Shown here in pieces: positions 9,120-20,334 of a stretch of 64,000 nt of DNA (its first letter is position 1; every line of letters begins with the position of its first letter). The notes beneath the pieces were generated by a model. The model made no database searches. It saw only the letters and a program-made list of their open reading frames with translations, and had not been told where the DNA came from. The stretch spans positions 2,170,001-2,234,000 of the forward strand of contig JAHYIO010000031.1 of NCBI GenBank assembly GCA_020543525.1, given 5' to 3'. Source of the DNA: Coriolopsis trogii. Taxonomy: Eukaryota > Basidiomycota > Agaricomycetes > Polyporales > Polyporaceae. The position numbers and the translations under genes are program-made.

Positions 9120-11750
9120 ATGCAAGACTCCCAGCCACAGACGATCCCCTCTCCAGATGTCGCCGCGCGCTTTCGCAGTCGCGTCCGCTTCGTCAAGGCC
9201 AAACTGACCACTCGACGTGGTTGGTTGGGAGACTACGACTATGCATGGCTGTGTCTCCCTACTTTGCCGTTTATGAACCGCTCCGTGCGCCCTCCGCCAT
9301 TCTACGCTCTGGATGCTGAACTCCCTCTCACCTTGGCCATATTCAGCGGGTTCCAGCATGCCTTGGCTATGCTCGCTGGTATGCACACATCCTTTCGAAC
9401 TTCGCGAAGAATTGGCATTGATGTCGCATTATGACAGGGCTCATCACACCACCGATTATATTCGCAGACGCCCTCAACCTCGACAGCGCGACGTCGTCGT
9501 ATATGATCTCAGCATCCCTCATCGGGTGTGGTGCGTTACTCGGCTCACATCGGTGAAAAAACTAATACTCATATGATTCAGGTATCTTGACTTTGGTTCA
9601 ACTTTCGCGCATCCCGCTTTTTGGTGGATACTATCTAGGAACGGGACTTCTATCAGGTGAGTATGATAGAGATCGAAAACCGTGATTCGGGTTCAGATGA
9701 TACACGCAGTCGTTGGGACGAGTTTTGCTACCCTGTCCACTGCCAATGCCGTAAGATCAGACATCCATTCGACGTCTATTCATGCACTAAATCCCAACAA
9801 GATTTTTGACGGTATGTATCGTGATGGCACCTGCTCGTCCACTACCACTGCGGACGGCACTGTCTCTCGCGACCCATGCCCGGACGCCTATGGTAAAGTT
9901 TTAGGTACGACGGATCTCTTAATCAACCACAGCATCACGCGAGTTCAAGCGCAAATGCAGGGACATCTCTTATCTGCTCATTCCTCGATATCGGGCTGGC
10001 CTTCGTCCCTCCTCGAGTGCTCAAGCGCATCTTCCCTCCAATTGTGACAGGTACGCAACACCGCTCCGTACCTCGATTCCGGATACGTCTAACACGAAGG
10101 CAACAGGTACTGTCATTCTGCTCGTCGGAGCCTCCCTCGTGGGTAGCTCCGGTGCCCTGAACTGGGGTGGCGGGGCCAACGGGTGCCAGAATTTCCCCAC
10201 CAACGGCATATTCGCGCTTTGCCCGACGACACTCGCTCCTCGGCCGCTCCCGTGGGGCTCGCCCGAGTTCATCGGGCTCGGCTTCCTCTCGTTCATCAGC
10301 ATCATCCTGACGGAGCTCTATGGCTCGCCGTTCCTCAAGAACGTCAGCATCATCGTTGGGCTCGCCGTAGGATGTATTGTGTCGGGCGCGGCGGGGTACA
10401 TTGATGGGTCAAGTATCAAGACCGCACCGGTCATCACGTTCCTGTGGTACGTGCGCTGCCTTCGGCCCGCGAAGGTGCTCCGCTCACGTGGCTGTCATCT
10501 AGGGTGCATACGTTTAAGATCGGAGTGTACCCCCCTGCTATCCTACCCAGTGAGTTCATGTCCTTCCAGTGATCTCGATGCTCTGCCCTAAGCTGACTCA
10601 CAATAGTGCTGGCCGTCTTTGGTATGTGCTCTCTTCCGTGCATCCAGATGCATAGGTAAAGGCTGAGCTCTCCCCCAGTGTCCCTGGCAATGGAAGCTAC
10701 GGGCGATATTACGGCGTCCGCCGAAGTCTCCCGCCTTCCCGTAGACGGCGTCGAGTTCGACTCGCGAGTCCAGGGGGGCATTTTGGCACGTATTCACCAT
10801 TCGTCTTTGTTCTCACGTCACAAACATGTTCCGTGTTCCCTCAGAGCGATGGCATTGGCGGCTTTGTCTCCGCACTGTTCACAGTCACGCCCCTAGGGAT
10901 CTTTGCACAGGTCTGTCGCGTCCCCTCACCGGATACGCATATATCATAGTGCTCACTATTGAGCGGCGCGCACACCAGAACAACGGCGTCATTGCCATCA
11001 CGCGCTGCGCGAACCGTTCTGCGGGACGTTGGTGTTGCGCCTTTCTCATACTGTTTGGCATCCTCGGCAAGATCTCTGGTGTCTTCCTCGCCAGTGCGTT
11101 CCACACATCGATGCTTCTGACTGTTCAATGCGCATATACTGAGTCACGATCAACCGCCTCAACAACCAGTCCCCAATCCAGTCCTCGGCGGTGTCACGAC
11201 CTTCCTCTTCGCCTCCGTCGCAGTACGTCCCTCCCGCTGACCCCATCTTGATATCTCCCGTTTCGGAAGATTGCCCAGTGCCCGCTGACCCGCACCGACA
11301 CTGACGTTAGTGAATCGGACAGGTCTCTGGCCTGCGCGTGCTCTCGTACGCGCAGTTCACCCGGCGCGACCGGTTCGTGCTCGCCGCCGCACTCTCGTTC
11401 GGGCTCGCGGCCATCCTCGTGCCGGGCATCTTCACGCACCTCTTTGATCGCATCAGGGACCCGAGCGGTGGGCTCGAGGGCCTGCTCGACTCGCTCACGA
11501 TTATCCTGAGCACTCCGTGTACGTTCTCCTTTTCGTCTTCTGTTCTCCATGCCCAAAGGCGAGGAGTGGACTGATCAGGATTCACGCGCTTGCAGTCTTG
11601 ATTGCGGGCATTGTGGCGTCGGTGCTGAACCTGGTCCTGCCGTGGGATATGGTGGAAGGGGTTGCGGGCGATGAGGAGGGCGTGGAGGAGCTCCGAGAGG
11701 TAGAGGAACAGAGCCATTCAGAGTCGAGCGAAGGGAAAGTGGAAGTCTAG
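9120..11750 (+). CDS. uapA: Xanthine/uric acid permease, NCS2 (nucleobase-ascorbate transporter) family, UapA type
   Basis: Proton-coupled plasma-membrane transporter for xanthine and uric acid. Fifteen exons: 9120-9378, 9438-9530, 9582-9656, 9710-9750, 9802-9904, 9961-10050, 10107-10446, 10503-10549, 10607-10621, 10679-10785, 10845-10910, 10979-11093, 11170-11222, 11323-11518, 11596-11750; 1755 nt, 584 residues (UapA has 574). The Gln-His pair in FSGFQHALAM is at 79-80. The substrate residues of UapA (Glu356, Asp388, Gln408) match Glu360 in AMEATGD, Asp392 in SDGIGG and Gln412 in the signature QNNGVIAITR, all with the same offset of four. Intron 10 must start with GC (10786) to keep this frame. 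The C-terminus is acidic and Ser/Glu-rich, as in endocytosed fungal transporters. Neighbouring xanthine dioxygenase genes support xanthine as substrate. Confidence 0.93.
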
Positions 11751-12531
11751 GATATGAAGTGGCATTGGGACATGCTAGTGTGTACGAGTCGATAGAGGTC
11801 GCGCTCGTGTAGAGTCCACATGAAGGGAAACGGTTTAACGGTGGGCAAGTTATCTGGCAACCCGCACCTGTCAGACGTTCACTAAGGACGGTTAAGGACG
11901 GTTCATTGATCGATCCAATGCGAATTGAGCATCACTTCGGCCTTACTCCGCGTCCTGCGTCCAGCTCATATGCCTTAGCCGGCACGACCTGGTCTGTCTC
12001 GCCTCCACCACCGTGTGCTGGAGTTACGCCGGCTCTCCAAAAACAGCTGGGGAGTGCAAAGTGGACGAGCCGCCAGTCCGACTGCACCCTCAGAGTCGCA
12101 CACTCGTATAAGTGCGAGTTGGTTCGCCAGTTGGAACGGCTGAGATAGCCCAAGTCAACTCGAGGGTGTCGCCTTTACGAACGATCACCAAGTCATGGCC
12201 CACTTCGGCATCAGGAAGCTGCCGCATGAAAGGCAGGTGTTCAGGAGGGCCGGTCTTACGTTAGAAGTCACTAGGGAGGCCACATTCCAATGCATACCTC
12301 ATCGTCCTTTGCTACATACGATGAGTCTTTCTCCCAAATCGTGCAACGCGCGTTTTGGCCATCACTATAGATTACGCGCAGAATAACGCCACGCATGTGG
12401 AAAAAAGTATACAGCTATATGGGGTATGATGTACAAGTTGTGAGGTGACAGTAGACAGGACAGGAAGCCAACGACGCACGAAAGCATGAACCAGCAAAGC
12501 CTACATCGCAGCAGATATAGACCAAAATCCC
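11751..12531. other. Convergent intergenic region
   Basis: This lies between the 3' ends of the permease gene (plus) and the gene at 12532-14166 (minus). It presumably holds both 3' untranslated regions. No gene seen. Confidence 0.5.
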
Positions 12532-14166
12532 TCAGACGGTCAAGCTCAGCGCTGCATTCGACGTCTCCAGAACGACCTTTCCCCTGTTCTCCCCGCCCTC
12601 CTCCCAGAGCACGTCCCCGCGCACGCGGCTGCCTCTGATAGTGTCCACGTAGACGTGCCGCTCGCGCCCGCGCCCCGCCGGGTCCTCCGCACGCGCCCAG
12701 TGCACCTCCGGGCGGAAGAAGGTCGACGAGGAGAGGTCGAGCGCGCCCTCGAACGTCTTGTGCAGCTTCACGCGCGCGGGCGCGTTCGACGTGCGCGCGG
12801 TGAGGTCCAGCGCGGAGTCGATGGGGGCGTCGACGACGGCGAGCACGAGTGGCGCGTTGGATGAGTGCGTGAAGACGCGGAAGGCGCCCCCGGCGCTGTC
12901 AGTGCTATTGGACTTGAGTGTGATGTCGCCGTCGATGCGTCTAGGAGAGGGGGAGGAGGAGCTCTGTGTCAGCCACAACGCTGGGAAGAGATTAGTGACA
13001 GAGCAGGCATACCCATTAGTGGTCTTGAGGAGGAGTGTGCTTGCTTGCTCCGATTTGGCGTGGCTGACAAGAGTTGCGTACACGCTGATCGGCGCGTTGG
13101 ATGTCTGGAACTCCATCGATGTCGACGCGCTGAAAGTCCCACGGACGACGCCGTTGTCTGTCCGCACGGATACCCGTTTGGCTGATATAGACTACGAATC
13201 CATGAGCGTCATCTGCACTGACGGCGTTCCAGAGGATACGTACTTCTATTGTCACGGGTGCGTTCCAACCTCTTAGCTTGACACTGTCTAGCGAGACCGA
13301 ACCAGCCAGGTGAGGAAACTGGTGCGAGAAAAGCGGGATGTCGGTGAACAGACTGGTAAGATGAAGTGGTGCATCGAGCTCGGCGAGGGGCAAACGGAGA
13401 ATGACGTGGAAACGAAAGTTCTGCTCGAGATGCGGCGTATGCGAGTGGGGAGTCTAGGGCAGAGGGTGCGCGTGAGCGGTCTGGGGTGTATACTAGCAAC
13501 GCGCGAAGTAACTTACGAAGATTCCGAGACCCCAAGTTCCTTTGCCTGGGTGGAAGCGACACACAGTCGCATCGTCAAGGCCATCCGGATGATGGTAGGA
13601 GACATGTACGTCGATGAGAGCGCTGTCGGATCCCGCCTCGTGATCCTGGACTACCTCGAAGCTGCCGTGCTGAAGGGCACCTTCCGACACGAACCTGAGT
13701 TCTTCCGCCGATATCGGAACGGTAAAGCGCGTTTGGGCATGGTATGTGAACTCCTCGCCATACTCATGATCGGTAAAACCCGTCGTCGTGGTCCAGTTCA
13801 CCCGTTCTGAGCAATGCGAAGGACCGTACTTGTAGACCTTGTTACGCTGACGCTGAGGGAGATGAGCCAGTGAGAGAGCGGATCTGCGCAGGCTAACCTA
13901 TAGCTAGGAACAGCACGCACGTGAGATTCAGGCCTTGCTGGTCTTCGAAAGGCTCCAAGGAAGTACAGACCAATGACGAACACGAGACCACCGCACAATA
14001 CGTTCCACAGCCGACGTTTGGGTAGCAGCGTCCAGGAGTTGGAAGTTCGGGGCAGTATTTGCAGTTGCAGTATGGGAGTGATGGTGAACTGACGTGGCGA
14101 TGCTTGAGGTCGTGATGGCGCGGCTAGGAACGCTTCCCCGTCCTCGCTCCCAACTGGAGGATTCAT
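12532..14166 (-). CDS. Single-pass membrane protein with adhesin-like (DUF7330-type) C-terminal region
   Basis: Five exons on the minus strand: 13921-14166, 13517-13846, 13244-13420, 13013-13191, 12532-12940; 1341 nt, 446 residues, frame closed. The N-terminus is cytosolic and Pro/Ser-rich, followed by a membrane helix LWNVLCGGLVFVIGLYFLG at about residues 53-71. The rest is rich in beta-strand-like repeats containing TSNAP/SSNAP motifs (QTSNAPISV, HSSNAPLVL, RTSNAPARV, ETSNAALSL). This kind of repeat occurs in bacterial-type putative adhesin domains and in the DUF7330 proteins of basidiomycetes. The orientation suggests a type II membrane protein with an extracellular or lumenal solenoid. 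Function is unknown, and the family name is from memory. Confidence 0.78.
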
Positions 14167-17100
14167 GATGATCGCGACTTGAGGAGAGCTGCAGTGAGAG
14201 CAAGTAAGAGGAGAGGCAGAGGATATTGTCCGGGCCTACATTGAAGCACTTAAGCAGTCTGAGGTACCTTCTCAGGTGCGGTCCCACTGCCCGGGGGAGT
14301 CGGATAATGCACAGCATCTCTGGATCCCGCTTACGACTGGAAATCAAATACGAACATGGGCGCGAGGATCCTTGTGCATACTCCAACAATGCAAGAATTC
14401 AGACGTTGAAGACGGGCACACACGGATGCACTAAATGAACAGCAATCGTACCTCGCATACACCCGTCGAGGAGAGCGCGCGACCCTCTTGCTCCATACGT
14501 CAAGGCTTGGCTGGCAGCCTTGCTCGTATCGCCCATCGGAGCGGCGCGGGTCACTAGTATCCTTCCCGGGGATGGTCACGAAGTCATACTTGTTGCACAC
14601 GAGGATGTCGTTATGCACGATGGTGTATACTAGGTTCCTCATGAATTTGCGCAGCTATTCCCAAACATTGATGGAGGCACGATCCAAATGTTTGCGGGTT
14701 GAACAAGGCATGCAGGATATCCACGAGCCGAGTACTGTACAGTGCTCAATGTCAACGGCCGTCGTGAATCACGCACATGGGAGCAATGACAAGCATACTA
14801 GTAGACCTATGAGGCATGGTAGATTGTCGAGTGGAGAGTCTCGCAGCCGATGTCGTGCATCGCGAGACGGTTGCCAAGGGAGTGCCGTAGGCAATGCACG
14901 CGCAGATGGAAAGCCTGACCTCGTAAGGATATCGTGAAACAATACGAGTGAGTTGGAAACTCAGACTGTTGGACAGGCAAGACCCCTTGCGCTCGTAGCA
15001 CTTTGCTCCATATGTACACGGGTCTCGGCGAGTGCCGGCTCGATAATTGAGATCTGAGATCTGAGAACATACATTGATACAAGTACGTGACTGACGTTCT
15101 ATACATTTTCACTACCCTAATATCGACCCGCCGCTCTCATATAGTCAGCAAATGATGACAGGTTGCACTCACCTAGCACTCTACGTTCTGCCAGCTCCAA
15201 GTCGAAAGCTCCATCCTGTAGGGTGCGTTATCATACAAGCCGTTTTCTATTACTCACTGACGCGTTGCATCCTCTAACCGCTGTTTCCGCTCATATTTGT
15301 AGTATTTACCCCACTCCGGGTGCGATCCGACTTTCTGCTTACAACGCAGCAGCTACACTGGAGTACGTGATAGCGGCGGCAGGGCCGGAGTGGGGACGAG
15401 TCGATGGATCACACAACTTCCGAGGTCTACGCCTACTACACGTGTGGTAACTAAGGCCGTTGGACAGCCGCGGTTCATTTACTGGACCGCCAATTCGGTC
15501 CATCGGACTCCGAGACATAAGCAACCTGCCTCTACGCGCCTCCCGATCGGACACTGGCATTTATTCGCCAAGGCGAGTGAGAGAAGTAGATTCCACTGGT
15601 CTTACTACGTATCTGTGAGTGTTCTTGTATTCACCGGGGCTCGGGTTCGTCACGCACAAGATCCTCGCACGAACTGTTGATATGGATCGAGTCCGGAGAC
15701 AGTCCCATGCGCATGGTGACTTTCAGGGTCACCCTTATTGCCGAAGCCTGTCGCTAGCTCGCAGTCTCTCACTCAAAAACCCACTCAAAAAAGGTACACC
15801 ACTCCAACTCTCTACATTTGGGGCAATTCATTTTACAGGAGAGCACACACGACATCCCCGCTCCGCACACATACCCTGCCGCGCTCAGCTAGGTCGACTA
15901 GCCAGCAGGCGTCCATATGGGCAGCCCGAGTCTGCACGGTATGTGGCTTACACGTATCCTAAACATTTCAAACATTGACCCCGTCGACGTGCCCACAGCG
16001 CTCCGTCAGCTCGCAGATCGGCGCTCGCCCATGCACAAAGACACGACTCACGTAAACGTATGCCCTTGTGAAGCCGTTTCAAGAACGACTTCAGCCGTCC
16101 CTCAAGACGACTGCATGACCCCTTCCTGTCCAGGAAGGGGTCGCCCCAAGTGGGGCGATTCGGTTCGGATGTCCGACACCGAAGCCGGCTCTGTTTGGTG
16201 GCTCAGGCCACCAAACGAGGGGCCCCATGCCGCACGTCGTTACTGGCGCTTCAGCGTTAGTAGTGCCAGTGCTAGAACATCGGGAGGTCAGCGAGACGTG
16301 CTTGATGAGCAGAGAGGAAGAGGCTCACCAAGGCATGACAATGCCCCTACGGGTTCCCACTTCCCGTGTTGCGCGCATCGCGATCTCGCGGTGCTCGAGT
16401 GTAGAGTCCGTGAGGGAGGCCAGGGAGGGCTCACTTGGAGGGCTCTTATACACGACGGGTCTGTGCTGCTGCTGCAGTCTGCGAAGGCGGGTGGTGGGCT
16501 GCTGCTGCCGCGATACGAGTCGAAGACTGCGGTAAGCAGTCACGAGGGAAGAACGAGAACCTCCACGCGGTTTTCTCAGTTTGATTAGAAGCGGACACGG
16601 GAAAGCGGCGGTACTCGCACCCGCATCTTCTCCGTCTCGAATCAGGCGTCTTGAGACGATGCTGTCAACTCTCGCTGGGAGCGTTGGATCGAAGGCGTTC
16701 ACATCGCCCTGCAGCGACCGGCGTCAGATGTGGCTGCAAGGGGTACCGGTACTTTTGGGCAACTTCTGAGCCTACCAGCATCCTCCGACCGGGTGCTGCA
16801 GAGCCCGTGACGGGCGGCGATCCACCAACCGGGCTTCGGTGTTGCATAGGCTGCTGCAGCTTCCTTCCCTCGCTGAGCCGCTTCGGATTTCTGTGCTGCA
16901 GGCCTATCGATGTCCATCATCGCAACTTCACCTCAGTCAGAAATCGCGGACAACTTCCCTCCATCGTCAATAGAAGCCACAAGGTGTCATGACTTGGTGC
17001 AGGCGTCCTATTTTGCAGGAGGTACCAGACATGTTTTATTGTATGTACTAGCACACGTCGTACATATCAATCTACACGGCGATCCGCACAAACTAAGTAA

Positions 17101-17383
17101 CAGGCATCTACGAATACGTTACGTTCATTTCCATTAGTGTTCTACCATTCCGAGAGACGTCATGTATCGGTAAGATCGTTATGAACAGTCCCTCCCTCGA
17201 GCTCGTCACGACTCGGAGAGGGGAATTAAGGAGAGAGAAAAAAGAGAGAAAGTCATAACTATAGTACACCAAAACGGAGTCGTCAATTCGCATCTCATCC
17301 TCATGCACGTATACGTAGCAAAGCATCATCACGCAAACCGAAGCGGCAGACAGAAGAAAAAAAGAAAACCCGGATCGCGTACC
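14167..17383. other. Gene-poor 3.2-kb region
   Basis: No convincing coding region on either strand. Open frames at 15917-16588 (plus) and 16325-16702 (minus) are low-complexity or overlapping and lack homology cues. The region contains short repeats (two AGATCT units near 15050-15065, CTG runs near 16470-16505, the palindrome GTACCGGTAC near 16745) and the stem-loop cluster described separately at 16107-16270. Confidence 0.4.
16107..16270. repeat. Cluster of five stem-loops within outer pairing arms; possible structured RNA or DNA element
   Basis: In order: an 11-bp perfect stem with a 4-base loop (16117-16142); a 7-bp stem with loop AAGT (16141-16158); a 6+4-bp stem with one bulge (16159-16183); a 10-bp perfect stem with loop TCAG (16193-16216); and a 6-bp stem with a small inner stem (16242-16270). 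The first four are framed by ACGAC/GTCGT (16107-16111 with 16236-16240) and GCATG/CATGC (16113-16117 with 16226-16230). The palindrome GGGGCCCC at 16219-16226 lies just inside. No open frame here looks like a protein, and I recognise no known RNA family. Density and near-perfection of the stems are far above the surroundings. Confidence 0.6.
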
Positions 17384-19739
17384 TCACCCCACCCTCGCCT
17401 TGCTCACCAACGCCCACACGGTGAGCAACAGCAAGCACAAGCAGAACATCATCAGCCGCGCCTCCTCCCCCGCCGGGCTCCGCTCCGTCAAGATGTCCAC
17501 CACCCCCTTCCTCGCCACGTCCGGATGCCCGCTCGGCCTCAAGTCACACGTCCACCTCCGCGCCCTCATCGCCATCCGCCCCCTCCTCGACGACGCCACC
17601 ATCGGGTGCGTGAGCGCCCCAATCAGCCCGCTCGCACCCACCGTGGTCTCAAGCAGCATCATCGGCCCCTCCGCCCCGAGCGCACTCGCCACGGCCGCGA
17701 ACCACTCCGCCATGCCCGCCCCCGCGCCCGTGCCAAGACTGGCCCCCGCGCCCGCGTGGCGCTGCCACGGCCAGAGGGGCGTGTAGTGTTGCGAGACCGA
17801 GAGCCGGACGGGGATGCCGTGCGCGTCGCACGTCAGCTCAAACGCCCCGCGCTCCAGTGGCGGGACGCCGTTCTCCGACGTCGCGTGTGCGGGGATGAAC
17901 GCGATCGAGAACGTCTTCAGGCGGGGGTTGGCCAGCGCGATCCGGGAAGCGCCGATGTGCATCGGCTCTTCGCCAGGCATGCGCACGAGGGAGAGCGACA
18001 GCGTGCGCAAGCGGGACAGCCCACGGAGGGAATTGGCGAACGCGTCCTGTGAGGATGAGGTTAGCCTGCTGACCTGTACGAACACGCATGTACGCATGTA
18101 CTGACCAAGAAGAACGAGGGCCTGTTCGTACAGGTGATGTCGAGGTGCAGGAGGTGCGGGCACGACGCGACAATGGTCCTGAACACCCCATTGCTGTCAT
18201 ACCCGCCTTGAATCGCAAACGTGACCTTCATCGTCGTCAGCGCGTGCAGGCCAAGCAGGACGCGAGAGATCGCCAGGGGTGTCAAATCGCGGAGGTGCAT
18301 CGGATGCGGGAAGTACACCCGCTCCAGAGTCTTCGACAACGATGTCGAAGGCTCTGGAGGCGCTTGCTGATTCGGAGCCATGTTTTGATTTTGGTTCAGT
18401 GCGGGGGCTGGAACGCCAGCAACAAGGGCGGGCACAGGCGGCGCCGTACGATCGACGAGCATACGCAGCACGCTGAACGAGCCAGCAAACTCTTTCAGAT
18501 TCGGCAGAGCATCCGCGGGGAGCCCGCTCAAGTCCACCTGGTTCGCGTTCGGCCGTCCAAGCAGGTGCAAGCTCTCCACGGACGGATGTCGACACAAAAA
18601 GTCTACAAAGTTCGCCGGCGCACTGGCCTCCTGTCCCGGCACGTCCGCGTTCCAGACGAGGGCCCCGAGGGCAAGATGGCGGAGCTTGGGCCAAGTCGCG
18701 CCATACATGCGCGCAGCGTCCGACGGCTCGGACGAGTTGCCTAGGATCCTGAGAGACTCGAGGTCGGGACAACGGAGAGTGAGCATGTCCCAAAGACGCT
18801 TGAAGACAGGCTCGCTCTCTGACTCTTCGTCAGCGGGACCGAGGACGTGTTCACCCTTGTTCGCATCGGACACACCTCGGGAGGGCAAGTGCAGCGAGTG
18901 CGCGTAGAAGCCGTCCTTGAGCGACAGCGAGAACCCGGCGAGGCCGCTGAACTGGAGCAGCTGCGTTCCCATTCCATGACATCGCGTAGATAGCACGTAG
19001 ATTGAAGATTTGGGCGTCAACGCGGGATGCATTAGCGCGTGATGTCATAGCGACTCACCGAGCTCGTAGGCCGAGGAAGGAAACATCCGAACGTCGTCCC
19101 GACATGTCGCAACCCCGGGCACCTGAACACGCGCATTCACAGGATTTTGAGCTCCAGCTCCAGGCAATCGGCGAGGAAGGACGTCGACAGGAACGTGTGT
19201 GTGTGTAGACTCACCTCGCACGCAGCTCCGTCCACATCCTGTCATCGGGCAGCATGTCCTCCCCATCCCACTCAAAATGCGAGAGCGCGTCCAGGTACGG
19301 CGCGACCTTCATCACGCAGCGCGAGACCACCCCCGCGTTGTCCCACGCCCTGAACCGCTCCCGAGTCGGAGCCCGGGGCGACACCTCGTCCTCCGGGTGG
19401 ACGGACAAACGCCGGATGTGGCGCGCGACGTCTGGGCAGCGTCTGAGCATGGCCAGCGTGCGCTCGCACTGCTCCACGCCGTGGAGGTCGACGTCTTCGT
19501 ACAGCGCGGGGACGACTTTGCTGTGGATGGCCATGGACTGCCGGGCGCGTCAGACAGGGGGATTACGACAGGGGTCGGACGACCGGGGCCGCACGCGTAC
19601 ATACCACTTGGCTTAGCCGGAGGATGTCTGAACGCGTCGCGAGATGGTTGGCGACCTCGAGGAGGATCTCCGCCGGGAGTCGGTCAAGCGTAGAGAGGGC
19701 ATTGGGAGCGAATGCGGGGGAGCTGGAGCGAGCATACAT
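17384..19739 (-). CDS. F-box protein with C-terminal hydrophobic tail
   Basis: Predicted substrate receptor of an SCF ubiquitin ligase. Exons (minus): 19605-19739, 19215-19537, 19059-19122, 18106-18960, 17384-18073; 2067 nt, 688 residues. The F-box is near the N-terminus: LDRLPAEILLEVANHLATRS (about residues 18-37), preceded by a short Ser/Pro-rich leader. The remainder has irregular leucine-rich segments (for example CPGLRHVGTTF, CPDLESLRIL, LRGLSRLRTLSLSL) typical of mushroom F-box proteins. The last 25 residues contain LMMFCLCLLLLTVWALV, a possible tail anchor. The start at 19739 is the first ATG of the frame. The last intron (18074-18105) would be only 32 bases; no other join keeps the frame, so this junction is the weakest part. 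Confidence 0.75.
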
Positions 19740-19983
19740 GAAGCAGAAATTGGTGTACAAGACGTGAGAGGAGCGTGGTCGTGAAGACGGTCAGTGAGAC
19801 GACAAGCAACTATACCGAGACGTGGCAGAGGCAGGGGCGAAGGGAACAGACGACCAGGAGGGAATCGCAGCGCAGACGATGGAAGGAATGGTGCAGGTTA
19901 TATGCGCGAGAGTGCAGGGAAGAGCTGCCGGCCGGGCGTTTGAGACAAGACGCGGCCGGATCGGACTGGGTGGGCGTGAGCAA

Positions 19984-20334
19984 CTAAAGTGGGATCACCA
20001 GCTCTCCCGCCGGCATCTTCGCCATCGCATGATCGTGCACAGGCCGCCTCCTTCGTCTCTCCCTCTTCCTTCCCTGGCCTCTCCGCCCCAACGCCCTCTC
20101 CCACAGTATGCCAACCACACTCTCACCTCCAACCCAGTCTCCTTCTCCCGTCAGCCGCACCCAGTACAGACCATGCAGCGAACCCAGCTGGATTATGCCA
20201 AACCCTATCACGTCCAAGACAACAAGCACCATCTCCGCCCCGACCTTCGCATGCATTATAGGTGTACCCCTTCAGCTGTCTCGCGTACGCAAACGCATCT
20301 GCCCCCACTCCACGTACCAAGCTCCGTCCGCCAT
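19984..20334 (-). CDS. Small possible membrane protein, unknown
   Basis: Weakly supported two-exon model: 20318-20334 and 19984-20269; 303 nt, 100 residues. It would begin MADGAWGTPIMHAKVG and contain one hydrophobic helix, MVLVVLDVIGFGIIQLGSLH (about residues 19-38). A basic stretch GRKRERRRRRP and the C-terminal PAGELVIPL follow. Donor GTACGT and acceptor CTGAAG are acceptable, and the frame closes. An overlapping alternative frame through the same DNA is also open, so the coding frame is uncertain. It lies between the F-box gene and the arginine methyltransferase gene on the same strand. I do not recognise the protein. Confidence 0.35.

Noticed and set aside
16285..16330. TTGATGAG near 16302 resembling part of a hammerhead ribozyme core
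   Set aside because: The core CTGATGA is not matched, no GAAA partner segment is at a suitable distance, and the three helices cannot be drawn.
15917..16588. Plus-strand open frame of 223 codons across the stem-loop cluster
   Set aside because: The reading passes through the hairpins, has biased composition and no domain-like segment; the openness follows from GC-rich DNA.
18088..18744. Long plus-strand open frames within the F-box gene
   Set aside because: They lie opposite real exons of the minus-strand F-box gene, which has motif and splice support.
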